DNA of 64,000 nucleotides from Novosphingobium mangrovisedimenti (GCF_025153475.1 NZ_JANZXA010000003.1:62001-126000), one strand, 5' to 3'; numbered from the stretch's first letter, positions 18,220-27,228 are shown. Translations and numbers: made by a program. The notes: generated from the sequence alone by a model not told the origin.

Positions 18220-19386
18220 ATGATTGTAACGGTGAATAAGATGTTGAAGCGTTTGATAGATCTCCTGATGGGCCACCGCCGCGTGCTCATCAACGAAGAC
18301 GAGCGTGCGGTCTGGCTCTACAAGGGCGAGGTCCGCGGCATTCTGGGCTCCGGTGAGCATGTCCTGCCCAATTGGGACGGTTCGCTGAAGGTCGATGTGT
18401 GCAAGCTCGTCCAGCCGATGGTCGTATTGTCCTATGCGCAGGCCTTGCTCGACAAGCTGCCGGAGGATGCGGCGCGTCACCTGATGGTGGTGCGTACCGG
18501 CGAGAACGAGATAGCGGTCATCGAACGTGACGGCATGCTTCACACCGTTCTCGCGCCGGATACGAAGGTGATCCTGTGGACCGATGCGGGTCCGTGGAAG
18601 ACCCGGCTGGTCGACATCGGCGAGACCGCGCTGGTCGAGCCGAAGCTGCTCCGGCGCCTGCAGCGTGCGGGCAAGGTGCAGCTCGTCAGCCAGTTCGAGG
18701 TCGAGGACGGCAAGCTGGGCATCCTGACCATCGATGGCGTGCTTGCGGGTGAACTGCAGGCGGGCGTCTATGGCTACTGGAACCCGGGCCGCAAGATCGC
18801 GGTGCGCCAGGTCGACCTCAAGCGCCAGTCGCTCGACGTCACGGGTCAGGAAATCCTGACGCGCGACCGGGTGACGCTGCGGGTCAACATCGCGGCCGAG
18901 TACCGCGTTGCCGATCCGCGCAAGGCCGTCACCAGCGTGAAGGACTATGCCGATGCGCTCTACCGGGCGCTGCAGTACGCCTTCCGCAAGACGCTCGGCG
19001 CGCTGACGCTCGACCAGATCCTCGAACAGAAGATCTCGGTCGACGCCGATGCCGCCGCGAAGGTCCGCTCCGACATGGAGGCCATCGGGCTGGAGGTTTC
19101 CGAAATCGCCCTCAAGGACGTGGTCCTGCCGGGCGACATGCGCGAGATCCTGAACCAGGTCGTCTCCGCGCAGAAGGAAGCCGAGGCGAACGTGATCCGC
19201 CGGCGTGAGGAAACGAACGCCACGCGCTCGCTGCTCAACACGGCGAAGGTCATGGCCGAAAACCCGGTCATGCTCCGCCTGAAGGAGCTGGAAGCGCTGG
19301 AGAGCATCGCCGGCAAGGTCGACAAGCTGACGGTCCTCAACGGGACCAGCGGGTTGATGAACGACCTTGTGAAGCTGTCCGGCTGA
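18220..19386 (+). CDS. slipin / SPFH (band 7) domain protein
   Basis: 388 residues, starting at ATG 18220 or at ATG 18241 (MLKRLIDLLMG), neither with a strong ribosome-binding site. The SPFH core is clear: VDLKRQSLDVTGQEILTRDRVTLRVN, then AAEYRVADPRKAVTSVKDYADALYRALQ, VSEIALKDVVLPGDMREILN and the coiled-coil QKEAEANVIRRREETNATRS. Slipins are stomatin-like scaffold proteins of detergent-resistant membrane regions. The typical N-terminal transmembrane hairpin is weak here, and about 150 residues precede the SPFH part, so it is a longer slipin variant. It has its own bidirectional terminator. No NfeD-type protease partner is adjacent. Confidence 0.82.
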   Translation: MIVTVNKMLKRLIDLLMGHRRVLINEDERAVWLYKGEVRGILGSGEHVLPNWDGSLKVDVCKLVQPMVVLSYAQALLDKLPEDAARHLMVVRTGENEIAVIERDGMLHTVLAPDTKVILWTDAGPWKTRLVDIGETALVEPKLLRRLQRAGKVQLVSQFEVEDGKLGILTIDGVLAGELQAGVYGYWNPGRKIAVRQVDLKRQSLDVTGQEILTRDRVTLRVNIAAEYRVADPRKAVTSVKDYADALYRALQYAFRKTLGALTLDQILEQKISVDADAAAKVRSDMEAIGLEVSEIALKDVVLPGDMREILNQVVSAQKEAEANVIRRREETNATRSLLNTAKVMAENPVMLRLKELEALESIAGKVDKLTVLNGTSGLMNDLVKLSG

Positions 19387-19411
19387 GGCAGGCCTCACGG
19401 GCTGAAAAACG

Positions 19412-19444
19412 AGGGGCGCGGCAGAGATGCCGCGCCCCTTTTTT
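19412..19444. terminator. bidirectional intrinsic terminator between slipin and cdc48
   Basis: A 12-bp perfect stem AGGGGCGCGGCA/TGCCGCGCCCCT with loop GAGA, a T run of 6 on the right and AAAAA on the left. It serves the plus-strand slipin gene and the convergent minus-strand ATPase gene. Confidence 0.93.
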
Positions 19445-19460
19445 GCATTTCAGGCCGGGA

Positions 19461-21776
19461 TCAGTCCCCGTGCTTCTTGTCGCGGGTGCTTTCGACCATG
19501 CCCGGGGTGATGAAGCCGATCGGCGAGACTTCCATGGCGCGCTTTTTCAGTTCGCCCTTCATCTTCGCGTATTCGGCTTCCATCTCTTCGGTCACCGTCG
19601 CGCGGCTGTCTTCGAGGGCGTCGTCGAAATCGGCCATGGTCACGGACTCCACGTCCGCGCCGCGCTTGCGGATGGCGATCAGGCCGGCGCGGCGGACCAC
19701 GTCTTCCAGATCGGCGCCGGTGAAGCGCTCGGTGCGGTCGGCGATGGTGCCGAGCTGCACGTCATCGGCCAGCGGCATGGCTGCGGTGTGGATACCGAGG
19801 ATGTGCTCGCGTCCGGCCGTATCGGGCGTGCCGACATAGACCAGCTCGTCGAAGCGGCCGGGGCGCAGCAGTGCCGGGTCGACCAGCGCCGGGCGGTTGG
19901 TGGCGCCCACGAGCACGACCGACTGCAGTTCCTCCATCCCGTCCATTTCAGCGAGGATGGTGTTGACGACGCGGGCGGTTACTTGCGGCTCGCCCATCCC
20001 GCCGCCCATCCCGCGCGCGGGCACAAGGCTGTCGATCTCGTCGATGAAGATAACGCAGGGGGCGACCTGGCGGGCGCGGGCGAACAGCTTCGCGATCTGC
20101 TGCTCGCTCTCGCCGTACCATTTGCTGAGCAGGTCCGACGACTTGATCGAGATGAAGTTCGCCTCGGCTTCCTTGGCCACCGCCTTGGCCAGCAGCGTCT
20201 TGCCGGTGCCCGGGGGGCCGTAGAGCAGGAAGCCCTTGGCGGCGCGGATGCCCAGCTTGTGGAAGGCCTCCGGGTTCTTCATCGGCAATTCGATGCCTTC
20301 GCGCAGCGTGCGCTGCGCCTCGTCGAGGCCGCCGATGTCGGCCCAGCCGATGTTCGGCACCTGCACCATGACTTCGCGCATGGCCGAAGGCTGGACGCGC
20401 TTGAGCGCCTCGATGAAATCCTCGCGCGTGACCGAGAGGCTTTCGAGCACTTCGGCCGGGATCGTGCGGGCTTCCAGATCGAGCTGGGGCATGATCCGGC
20501 GTACCGCCTCGATCGCGGCTTCGCGGGTCAGCGCGGCAAGGTCGGCGCCGACGAAGCCGTGGGTGGTGCGCGCCAGTTCCTTGAGATCGACCTTCTCGCC
20601 CAGCGGCATGCCACGGGTGTGGATGGCCAGGATCTCGCGGCGGCCCGATTCGTCCGGCACGCCGATCACGATCTCGCGGTCGAAGCGGCCGGGGCGGCGC
20701 AGCGCCTCGTCGATCGCATCGGGCCGGTTGGTGGCGGCAATGACGACCACGTGGGCACGGCTGTTGAGGCCGTCCATCAGGGTAAGGAGCTGGGCGACAA
20801 GGCGCTTTTCCGCCTCGCCGTGGACCTGATCGCGCTTGGGGGCGATCGAATCGATCTCGTCGATGAAGACGATGGCCGGTGCGGCCTTGGTCGCTTCCTC
20901 GAAGACCTCGCGCAGGTGCTTCTCGCTCTCGCCATAGCCCGATCCCATGATCTCGGGGCCGTTGATCGAGAAGAAGTTGGCTTCGCTCTCGTTGGCGACG
21001 GCCTGGGCAAGGCGCGTCTTGCCGGTTCCCGGCGGGCCATGAAGCAGCACGCCCTTGGGCGGAGCGACGCCGAGGCGGGTGAACAGTTCGGGATAGCGCA
21101 GCGGCAGTTCCACCATCTCGCGCAGCTGGCGGATCGTGTCGCTCATGCCGCCGACGTCGTCGTAGTTGACGTCGCCGCGCGCGTCGTGGGCTTCCTCGAA
21201 GGTCTCGCGCAGCTCGACTTCGGTGCTTTCGTCGATGTGGACGATGCCGCGCGGCGTGGTCGAGACGACGTTGAGGCGGATCTGCGTCAGTGCATAGGCA
21301 GGCGCATTGAACATGCGGCGTAGCTGCGGGGGAATGTCCGCGACCTGCTGCTGGCCGGCGGTGGCGACAAGATCGCCCTGGACCATGGGCCGGCCGAAGA
21401 AGTTGCGCTTGAGCGCCACCGAGGGGCCCTGAAGGCGCATGTCCTTCTGCGCGGGGGCGAAGACCACGCGCTGGGCGGGGCGCGATTCGCCCTTGCGCAC
21501 GATGACGTGATCGCCCGAGCCGACTTCGGCATTGCCGCGCTGGAGGCCGTCGAGCCGAATCACGGACAGCCCTTCATCCTCGGGGAAGGCCAGCACGGCG
21601 CGGGCCACCGTGACCGACTTGCCGGTGATTTCGAGAACGTCGCCTTCCATGGCGCCGATGGCCGAGAGCGATTCGCGCGAGAGGCGGGCAATGCCCTGAC
21701 CGCTTTCTTCCTGCCGGGCCGCTGCGACCTGCAGTTTCACGTTGCGATCCTCTACCTGGGTTTCCGTGTCCACCAT
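19461..21776 (-). CDS. Cdc48/VCP-type AAA ATPase with two AAA domains
   Basis: 771 residues with the p97/Cdc48 architecture. The N-terminal double-psi barrel and second subdomain (10-190) include LSRESLSAIGAMEGDVLEIT and NFFGRPMVQGDLV. D1 carries GPPGTGKTRLAQAVAN, IVFIDEIDSIAPKR and the arginine-finger region RRPGRFDREI. D2 carries GPPGTGKTLLAKAVAK, VIFIDEIDSLVPARG and LLRPGRFDELVYVG. Such full-length Cdc48 homologues are typical of archaea and eukaryotes and patchy in bacteria. It is expected to form a hexamer and unfold or extract proteins; bacterial substrates are unknown. The C terminus ends in charged DKKHGD rather than the archaeal HbYX proteasome motif. Confidence 0.93.
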   Translation of the reverse strand: MVDTETQVEDRNVKLQVAAARQEESGQGIARLSRESLSAIGAMEGDVLEITGKSVTVARAVLAFPEDEGLSVIRLDGLQRGNAEVGSGDHVIVRKGESRPAQRVVFAPAQKDMRLQGPSVALKRNFFGRPMVQGDLVATAGQQQVADIPPQLRRMFNAPAYALTQIRLNVVSTTPRGIVHIDESTEVELRETFEEAHDARGDVNYDDVGGMSDTIRQLREMVELPLRYPELFTRLGVAPPKGVLLHGPPGTGKTRLAQAVANESEANFFSINGPEIMGSGYGESEKHLREVFEEATKAAPAIVFIDEIDSIAPKRDQVHGEAEKRLVAQLLTLMDGLNSRAHVVVIAATNRPDAIDEALRRPGRFDREIVIGVPDESGRREILAIHTRGMPLGEKVDLKELARTTHGFVGADLAALTREAAIEAVRRIMPQLDLEARTIPAEVLESLSVTREDFIEALKRVQPSAMREVMVQVPNIGWADIGGLDEAQRTLREGIELPMKNPEAFHKLGIRAAKGFLLYGPPGTGKTLLAKAVAKEAEANFISIKSSDLLSKWYGESEQQIAKLFARARQVAPCVIFIDEIDSLVPARGMGGGMGEPQVTARVVNTILAEMDGMEELQSVVLVGATNRPALVDPALLRPGRFDELVYVGTPDTAGREHILGIHTAAMPLADDVQLGTIADRTERFTGADLEDVVRRAGLIAIRKRGADVESVTMADFDDALEDSRATVTEEMEAEYAKMKGELKKRAMEVSPIGFITPGMVESTRDKKHGD

Positions 21777-21895
21777 GCCGTTCCTTTCCGCCCGGCGGCC
21801 CGCGAAGCCGTTCGCGGGTTCCGGCGATGTGCATGTACGCAGCTAGGTATCGTCTTGCGCGATTTCAAACCAGCAATAGCCGGTCCGCGATGGCA

Positions 21896-21965
21896 AGAAA
21901 AAAGGCCCGGTCGTTGCCGACCGGGCCGTGGAAGTTTTGGGAGAGGATGCCTGAAAGGCACTCTC
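21896..21965 (-). ncRNA. putative small RNA or leader attenuator ahead of cdc48
   Basis: On the minus strand a bulged hairpin (GAGAG-TGCC / GGCA-CTCTC, 21941-21965) is followed by a perfect 10-bp GC hairpin (21904-21913 with 21918-21927) and a T run (complement of 21896-21903): a textbook intrinsic terminator. It lies 120 bp before the cdc48 start and 340 bp after the uspA stop, with no gene between. TTGCAC and CATATA with 17-bp spacing (21989-21994 and 21966-21971) could be a weak promoter. Confidence 0.45.
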
Positions 21966-22304
21966 TATATGCATGCACCCCTGTTTTTGTGCAAGTGCGA
22001 AATCACTTCACGCGGTTGCAAAAAACACAATAGATGTTGCATGGAACCAAATCACTAAACTGTCATCAACCAAAAACGCCTGAATTCCGTTACTTGTGAA
22101 GCTCGATTCACCTTTCTCTTGCGTTTCCGTCAAGAGTCGCCGCAGCCTCGCGGGCATCTTCTGAGCCTCGGACTGTTGCGTCGCGCAATTTACTCACCCT
22201 GCTGAGCAAATTTCCCGAAAATCAATTGCATACCGCTCGCTTGGACGAACGGGCCTTCGCTGTGCCGCGAGGCCGGACCGTTTCGCGGCCCGGCCACTGG
22301 CGGC
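21966..22304. other. 339-bp A+T-richer gap between the putative small RNA and uspA
   Basis: No gene recognised. It is A+T-rich for this genome, particularly 21966-22090, and would hold the promoter of the small RNA or of cdc48 and the 3' untranslated region of uspA. Confidence 0.45.
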
Positions 22305-23087
22305 TCAGTGCCCGAGAAGCAGTGCCGGCGCCTTGCCTTCTTCCAGGAAGTACGCGGTCACGCCGCCGAACAGGAATTCGCGCATGCGGCTCTTGCCATA
22401 GGCGCCCATGACCAGCAGTTCCGCATGGGCCTGGGCGACGGCGACGGCCAGCGTTTCCTCGGTCGAGCCGCGCCTCTCGTGCTCCTCGAACTCGGCGTGG
22501 ATCCCGTGGCGGGAGAGGTAGCGCAGCGCCTCGGTGGCCGGGAAGCCGCCGGGCTTTTCGATGACCGAGATCACCTTGACCGTCTGGCAGCTATCCAGCA
22601 GCGGCACCGAGGCACGCAGGGCCGATGCCGCCTGTTCGCCGCCGTCCCAGGCGATGCAGGCCCGGCGGACGGGCAGTTCCAGCGCCTTGTCGTCCGGCAG
22701 GGCCAGAACCGGCGTGCGCGAGGCAAGCGCAAGCTCTCCGGCGAGGCCGCCGGAACGCGAGACGATCACCAGATCGGCGAGGCGCGCGGCATTGGCGAGC
22801 GCGCTGACCGGGTCGTCCTCGCTGCGCAGGACATCGAAGGGAACGTCGCCGCGCGCCATGCGCGCCTCGATCGCGGCCGCCGCCGCGTCATCCTCGCCGC
22901 GTGCCTTTTCGAGCGCGTCGGACACGACGTAGCTGCCGCCCATCGGGTCCATCGCGATGTAGCGCGTGACCGGGGTGTCGACGAGCACGCTGACGTGGCC
23001 GCTGAAGCGGCGGGCGATTTCGAGCGCCGTGTCGATACGGGCATCGTTGCCCGGTTTGCGGTCGGCATTGACGAGAATTGAGCGCAT
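22305..23087 (-). CDS. tandem-domain universal stress protein
   Basis: 260 residues formed by two UspA-like halves. The first (1-135) begins RSILVNADRKPGNDARIDTA and has lost the glycine-rich ATP loop. The second (140-260) begins RRACIAWDGGEQAASALRAS and keeps the ATP-binding pattern GAYGKSRMREFLFGGVTAYF (G-x2-G-x9-G). UspA-family proteins bind ATP and promote survival under growth arrest or stress. The gene is a single unit between the cdc48 leader and the lysR gene. Confidence 0.85.
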   Translation of the reverse strand: MRSILVNADRKPGNDARIDTALEIARRFSGHVSVLVDTPVTRYIAMDPMGGSYVVSDALEKARGEDDAAAAAIEARMARGDVPFDVLRSEDDPVSALANAARLADLVIVSRSGGLAGELALASRTPVLALPDDKALELPVRRACIAWDGGEQAASALRASVPLLDSCQTVKVISVIEKPGGFPATEALRYLSRHGIHAEFEEHERRGSTEETLAVAVAQAHAELLVMGAYGKSRMREFLFGGVTAYFLEEGKAPALLLGH

Positions 23088-23208
23088 GATCTGTATTCTC
23101 CCTTTGATGCACCGACCCTAGTGGATGGCGGTGTTCGAACCATGACCAAGATCAACCATTTACGTGGCTCCTGGCCAATCGCCCGGTGCAATGGCTGCCT
23201 GTCGTTAC

Positions 23209-24090
23209 TCAGCCTGAATCGGCGTCGATTTCAAGCCGTGCCGCACGGGCGAAGAGGTCCAGGATCACCGGGTCGCGTTCCCGGGTGCGGATGGCGGCCT
23301 CGAAATGGACGGTCTGGTGCGGTCGGGGCAGAACTTCGCGCAAGGTGCCGGCGCGCAGGTGCTCGCGTATCATCGTCTCGGGCAGGACTGCCGCGCCGGA
23401 GCCGTCGGTAACGATCTCGATCAGCGTACGCACGTTGTTGCAGGTGTGCAGGGCCGCGGGGGCGAGCCCCTGGGCCTCCAGCGTTTCGAGCGTCACGGCG
23501 TGGAGCGGCGAGTGGTCGGGCAGCGACCAGACCGGCAAGGGGCTGGCAAAGCCGCCCGCTTTGGCCACCGCTGCGCCGGCTGTCCAGACGAGTTCGACCG
23601 AACCGATCGGCGCGGTGCGCAGGCCCGGGCTGGCGACGGGGCCGGCAAGGAACACGATGTCGCGGGTCCCTGCCAGCAGGTGCTGGAGCAGGCGGGCGGT
23701 CAGGTCCAGTTCGATCTCCATTGTCACCCCCGGCCTTTCGCGCTCGATCGTCTGGATGAAGGCGGGCAGGCAGCTTGCCGCCGCGATCTCGCCCGAGCCG
23801 ATGCGTACCGTGCCCGTGGCGCCGGCATGGTCGCTGGCTTCCAGCAGCACTTGTTCGAGCCCCCGGCACAACGGCTCGCTGGCCTGGACCAGCCGTCGTC
23901 CGCGCGCGGTGAGGACCATGCGGCGCCCCTCGCGCTGGAACAGGGCGACGCCCAGCTGCTCCTCTATCTCGCGCACCCGTGCGGAGATTGTCGGCTGGGT
24001 GGTATTGAGACGCTGCGCGGCTGCCGCGAAGGTACCGAGACGTTCGATCCACATCAGCGTCTCGAGGTGGAAGAGAGCAATGCGTTTCAT
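23209..24090 (-). CDS. LysR-family transcriptional regulator
   Basis: 293 residues with ATG at 24090 (MKRIALFHLETLMWIERLGT). The N-terminal winged helix-turn-helix is FAAAAQRLNTTQPTISARVR...LGVALFQREGRRMVLTARG; the effector-binding domain runs from about residue 90. It is divergent from scoAB, the usual arrangement for a LysR activator and its target, so it probably regulates ketone-body/3-oxoacid CoA transfer. A 12-bp palindrome lies in the shared promoter region. The inducer is unknown; a CoA-pathway metabolite would be expected. Confidence 0.88.
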   Translation of the reverse strand: MKRIALFHLETLMWIERLGTFAAAAQRLNTTQPTISARVREIEEQLGVALFQREGRRMVLTARGRRLVQASEPLCRGLEQVLLEASDHAGATGTVRIGSGEIAAASCLPAFIQTIERERPGVTMEIELDLTARLLQHLLAGTRDIVFLAGPVASPGLRTAPIGSVELVWTAGAAVAKAGGFASPLPVWSLPDHSPLHAVTLETLEAQGLAPAALHTCNNVRTLIEIVTDGSGAAVLPETMIREHLRAGTLREVLPRPHQTVHFEAAIRTRERDPVILDLFARAARLEIDADSG

Positions 24091-24101
24091 AAGAAATATC
24101 A

Positions 24102-24113
24102 ATCAATATTGAT
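24102..24113. promoter_or_regulatory. palindromic operator candidate between lysR and scoA
   Basis: Perfect 12-bp palindrome ATCAATATTGAT in an A+T-rich patch of the 89-bp divergent region. It starts 12 bp from the lysR start codon and is compatible with the T-N11-A type dyads bound by LysR regulators. Confidence 0.5.
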
Positions 24114-24179
24114 AAAAATTAATCGCTATTCGTAATGGGAAGGCTTGTCTAGCTTGCCTCGAAACGCGGAGAGAATCAC

Positions 24180-24887
24180 ATGAACAAACTCTACCCCAGC
24201 GCCGAAGCCGCGCTGGACGGCCTGCTCAAGGATGGCCTGCTGATCGCCAGTGGCGGTTTCGGCCTTTGCGGCATTCCCGAATGCCTGCTCGACGCTGTGC
24301 GCGATTCGGGCGTGAAGGACCTGACGTTCGCCTCGAACAATGCCGGCATCGACAACGAGGGCATCGGCAAGCTGCTGCGCACCAAGCAGGTGAAGAAGAT
24401 GATCTCGTCCTACGTGGGCGAGAACAAGGAATTCGAGCGCCAGTTCCTCTCCGGCGAGCTGGAAGTCGAGTTCTGCCCGCAGGGCACGCTCGCCGAGCGC
24501 ATGCGCGCGGGCGGCGCGGGCATTCCGGGCTTCTACACCAAGACCGGCGTCGGCACGCAGGTGGCCGAGGGCAAGGAAACCAAGGTCTTCGACGGTCAGG
24601 AATATGTGCTCGAACTGGGCATCTTCGCCGATCTCGCGCTGGTGAAGGCGTGGAAGGCGGACGAGAGCGGCAACGTGATCTTCCGCAAGACCGCGCGCAA
24701 CTTCAACGTGCCCGCTGCCACCTGCGGCAAGGTCTGCGTGGTCGAAGTGGAAGAGATCGTGCCGACCGGCTCGCTCGAGCCCGATGCCATCCACCTGCCC
24801 GGCGTCTACGTCCAGCGCCTCGTGCTGGGCGCACCTTATGACAAGAAGATCGAATTCGTGACGACCCGCGAGAGGGAGACTGCCTGA
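24180..24887 (+). CDS. scoA: 3-oxoacid CoA-transferase subunit A
   Basis: 235 residues, the alpha subunit of succinyl-CoA:3-ketoacid CoA-transferase. It contains the family signature [13 protein letters not shown], the [12 protein letters not shown] loop and [20 protein letters not shown]. The enzyme moves CoA from succinyl-CoA to acetoacetate or 3-oxoadipate. GGAGAGAA precedes ATG 24180. The stop overlaps the ATG of scoB (TGATG), giving translational coupling of the two subunits. Acetoacetate and 3-oxoadipate enzymes are hard to separate by sequence reading; no other beta-ketoadipate gene is close. Confidence 0.92.
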   Translation: MNKLYPSAEAALDGLLKDGLLIASGGFGLCGIPECLLDAVRDSGVKDLTFASNNAGIDNEGIGKLLRTKQVKKMISSYVGENKEFERQFLSGELEVEFCPQGTLAERMRAGGAGIPGFYTKTGVGTQVAEGKETKVFDGQEYVLELGIFADLALVKAWKADESGNVIFRKTARNFNVPAATCGKVCVVEVEEIVPTGSLEPDAIHLPGVYVQRLVLGAPYDKKIEFVTTRERETA

Positions 24888-25540
24888 TGCCCCAGGAAAT
24901 CAAAAAAGGCTGGAACCGTAACGAGATGGCCGCGCGCGCAGCGAAGGAACTGCAGGACGGTTTCTACGTGAACCTCGGTATCGGCATTCCGACGCTGGTG
25001 GCGAACTATGTGCCCGAGGGCATCACCGTGACGCTGCAGTCGGAAAACGGCATGCTCGGCATCGGGCCTTTCCCCTATGAGGGCGAGGAAGACGCCGACC
25101 TGATCAACGCCGGCAAGCAGACCGTCAGCGAGCTGCCGCAGACCGCCTATTTCGACAGCGCGCAGAGCTTCGCGATGATCCGCGGTGGCCACATCGACCT
25201 TGCCGTTCTGGGCGCGATGGAGATTGCCGAGAACGGCGACATCGCCAACTGGATGATCCCGGGCAAGATGATCAAGGGCATGGGCGGCGCGATGGACCTC
25301 GTTGCCGGCGTGAAGAAGATCATCGTCGTCATGGAGCACACCTCCAAGAACGGTGATCCCAAGTTCATCCCCGAATGCACGCTGCCGCTCACCGGCAAGA
25401 ACGTGGTCGACATGATCGTGACCGACCTGTGCGTGTTCCAGCGCCCCGATCATAACAGCCCGTTCAAGCTCGTCGAGCTGGCCCCCGGCGTCACCGCCGA
25501 GGAAGTCGCGGCCAAGACCACCGCGCACTACGTGAGCTGA
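24887..25540 (+). CDS. scoB: 3-oxoacid CoA-transferase subunit B
   Basis: 217 residues, the beta subunit. It opens with [20 protein letters not shown] and [17 protein letters not shown]. The active-site signature [14 protein letters not shown] supplies the catalytic glutamate that forms the glutamyl-CoA thioester. The C-terminal [20 protein letters not shown] segment is also typical. It overlaps scoA by one base and ends directly before a palindromic repeat. With scoA it makes an alpha2beta2 cytoplasmic enzyme. Confidence 0.93.
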   Translation: MPQEIKKGWNRNEMAARAAKELQDGFYVNLGIGIPTLVANYVPEGITVTLQSENGMLGIGPFPYEGEEDADLINAGKQTVSELPQTAYFDSAQSFAMIRGGHIDLAVLGAMEIAENGDIANWMIPGKMIKGMGGAMDLVAGVKKIIVVMEHTSKNGDPKFIPECTLPLTGKNVVDMIVTDLCVFQRPDHNSPFKLVELAPGVTAEEVAAKTTAHYVS

Positions 25541-25607
25541 CCTTTCGATAGGCTCAGGGTGAGCGGAGGACTGGAAAAGGTTCTTCGCTCGTGCTGAACT
25601 TGTCGAA
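25541..25607. repeat. palindromic dispersed-type repeat after scoB
   Basis: Left arm CTTTCGATAGGCTCAGGGTG... (25541-25564) and right arm (25585-25607) are imperfect inverted copies. The motif, tracing a TTCGATAGGCTCAG to CTGAACTTGTCGAAG hairpin, resembles a repeat found between genes in many sphingomonads. It starts one base after the scoB stop and may act as a transcript-end hairpin. Confidence 0.75.
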
Positions 25608-25651
25608 GCGCGCTTTGGCAGCAAGCTGAAGCGGGACAAAGGAGGCCGCCG

Positions 25652-26608
25652 ATGAAAATCCTGCTGACTGGTTCTTCAGGCTGGCTCGGCAGGCACCTTG
25701 CGCCCTTGCTGCAATCGCGCGGGCATGACGTCATCGGGCTCGATGTCGCGCCCGGCGATCATACCCGCGTGCTGGGCTCGGTCGCGGATCGCGATCTGGT
25801 GTTCCAGACGGTCGCGCAATTCGGCATCGAGGCGGTGATCCATGCTGGCGGGCTGCACCAGCCGGACATCGTCCGCTTCCCGCGGCAGGCGTTTGTCGAC
25901 GTCAACGTGACCGGTACGCTCAACCTGCTCGAAGCGGCTGCGGAGGCGGGCCATGCGCGCTTCCTGTTCACGTCCACCACGTCGCTGATGGTGCGGGCCG
26001 ATGTTCGCGCCGGGGCAGGCGATGGCGGGGCTTGGTGGATGGACGAGGATTTCGGCCCGCTCGAACCGCGCAACATCTACGGTGTCACCAAGATGACCGC
26101 AGAGAACCTGTGCCGGCTGGTCTCGCGCGAGAGCGGCATGGCGGTGGCCATCCTGCGCACCGGGCGGTTCTTTCCCGAGGACGATGATGTGCATGCCGTG
26201 CCGTCGGGTCCCAATCTCAAGGCCAACGAGCTTCTCAACCGTCGCCTCACCGTGGGCGACGCCGCTCTGGCCCATCTCGCGGCGCTGGAGCGGATAGAGG
26301 GCTGCGAGACTTTCGTGCTCTCCGCGCCGCCGCCCTTCGCGCGCGAGGATGTGGCCGAGCTTGCCGCCGATGCCCGCGCAGTGATCGCCCGCCGCTTTCC
26401 CGAGGCGGCAGGGCTCTATGACCGGCAGGGCTGGGTCCTGCCCGAGCGGATCGAGCGGGTCTACGATCCGGCCAAGGCCGAGCGCCTGCTCGGCTGGCGG
26501 GCGCAGACGGATTTCGCGGCGGTTCTCAAGGCCTTGCGCGAAGGTGCCGCGCTGCCCTTCGCGCACGATCCGGACTGGATTTCGCCCGTGCTCACGCAAT
26601 CGCCCTGA
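25652..26608 (+). CDS. NAD-dependent epimerase/dehydratase
   Basis: 318 residues, extended short-chain dehydrogenase fold. The NAD(P)-binding motif GSSGWLGRHL is at residues 8-17, the catalytic serine/threonine is in FLFTSTTSLM, and the YGVTK motif (Tyr-x3-Lys) is near residue 148. The C-terminal part varies, as is normal for substrate binding. Typical substrates are nucleotide sugars, but this set includes many uncharacterised members. A good ribosome-binding site (AAAGGAGG) precedes ATG 25652. The next gene is in the same direction but 75 bp away, so operon membership is unclear. Confidence 0.83.
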   Translation: MKILLTGSSGWLGRHLAPLLQSRGHDVIGLDVAPGDHTRVLGSVADRDLVFQTVAQFGIEAVIHAGGLHQPDIVRFPRQAFVDVNVTGTLNLLEAAAEAGHARFLFTSTTSLMVRADVRAGAGDGGAWWMDEDFGPLEPRNIYGVTKMTAENLCRLVSRESGMAVAILRTGRFFPEDDDVHAVPSGPNLKANELLNRRLTVGDAALAHLAALERIEGCETFVLSAPPPFAREDVAELAADARAVIARRFPEAAGLYDRQGWVLPERIERVYDPAKAERLLGWRAQTDFAAVLKALREGAALPFAHDPDWISPVLTQSP

Positions 26609-26682
26609 CGCACAGGGGTGGTCTTGCCGCAGTCATGCGCGGGCCCCATACTCTCCCTAAACAGCACGGGAGAATCCGAGAC

Positions 26683-27228
26683 ATGACCGATATCGCCGCT
26701 ATTCCGCTGACCCGCATCGACGGCGGTTCCGACAGCCTGGCCGAGCACAAGGGCAATGTCCTGCTCGTGGTGAACGTTGCCAGCAAGTGCGGCCTCACAC
26801 CGCAGTACGAAGGGCTGGAGAAGCTCTACACCGAATACAAGGACAAGGGCTTCGAGGTGCTGGGTTTCCCCGCCAATGACTTCGGCGCGCAGGAGCCGGG
26901 CACGCACGAGGAGATCATGGAGTTCTGCTCGGTCAACTACGGCGTCTCCTTCCCGCTGTTCGCCAAGGCCGATGTGACGGGCGAGGGCAAGCAGCCGCTC
27001 TATGCCGCGCTGACCGAGGCGAAGCCCGAGAAGGTCGGCCCGGCAGCCGAATTCCGCGAACGGCTCAAGGGATACGGCATGACGCCGACCGAGGATCCCG
27101 AAGTGCTGTGGAACTTCGAGAAGTTCCTGATAGCCCGCGACGGCACGGTCGCCGGCCGTTTCGCGCCGGGCGTCGAGCCGGGGGCGTCCGAACTGGTCGA
27201 TGCGATCGAGACTGAACTGGCGAAGTAA
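26683..27228 (+). CDS. glutathione peroxidase (thiol type)
   Basis: 181 residues. The catalytic tetrad is visible as Cys36 (NVASKCGLTPQY), Gln70 (FGAQEPGT), Trp143 and Asn144 (VLWNFEKFLI). The peroxidatic position is cysteine, not selenocysteine. It lacks the second resolving-Cys region of some plant forms; Cys82 in EFCSVNYG is a possible resolving cysteine. The enzyme reduces hydroperoxides, often using thioredoxin in bacteria. ATG 26683 follows GGGAGAA; the frame back to 26635 is unneeded. It converges on sseA, and an 8-bp GC hairpin (27250-27288) separates them. Confidence 0.92.
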   Translation: MTDIAAIPLTRIDGGSDSLAEHKGNVLLVVNVASKCGLTPQYEGLEKLYTEYKDKGFEVLGFPANDFGAQEPGTHEEIMEFCSVNYGVSFPLFAKADVTGEGKQPLYAALTEAKPEKVGPAAEFRERLKGYGMTPTEDPEVLWNFEKFLIARDGTVAGRFAPGVEPGASELVDAIETELAK

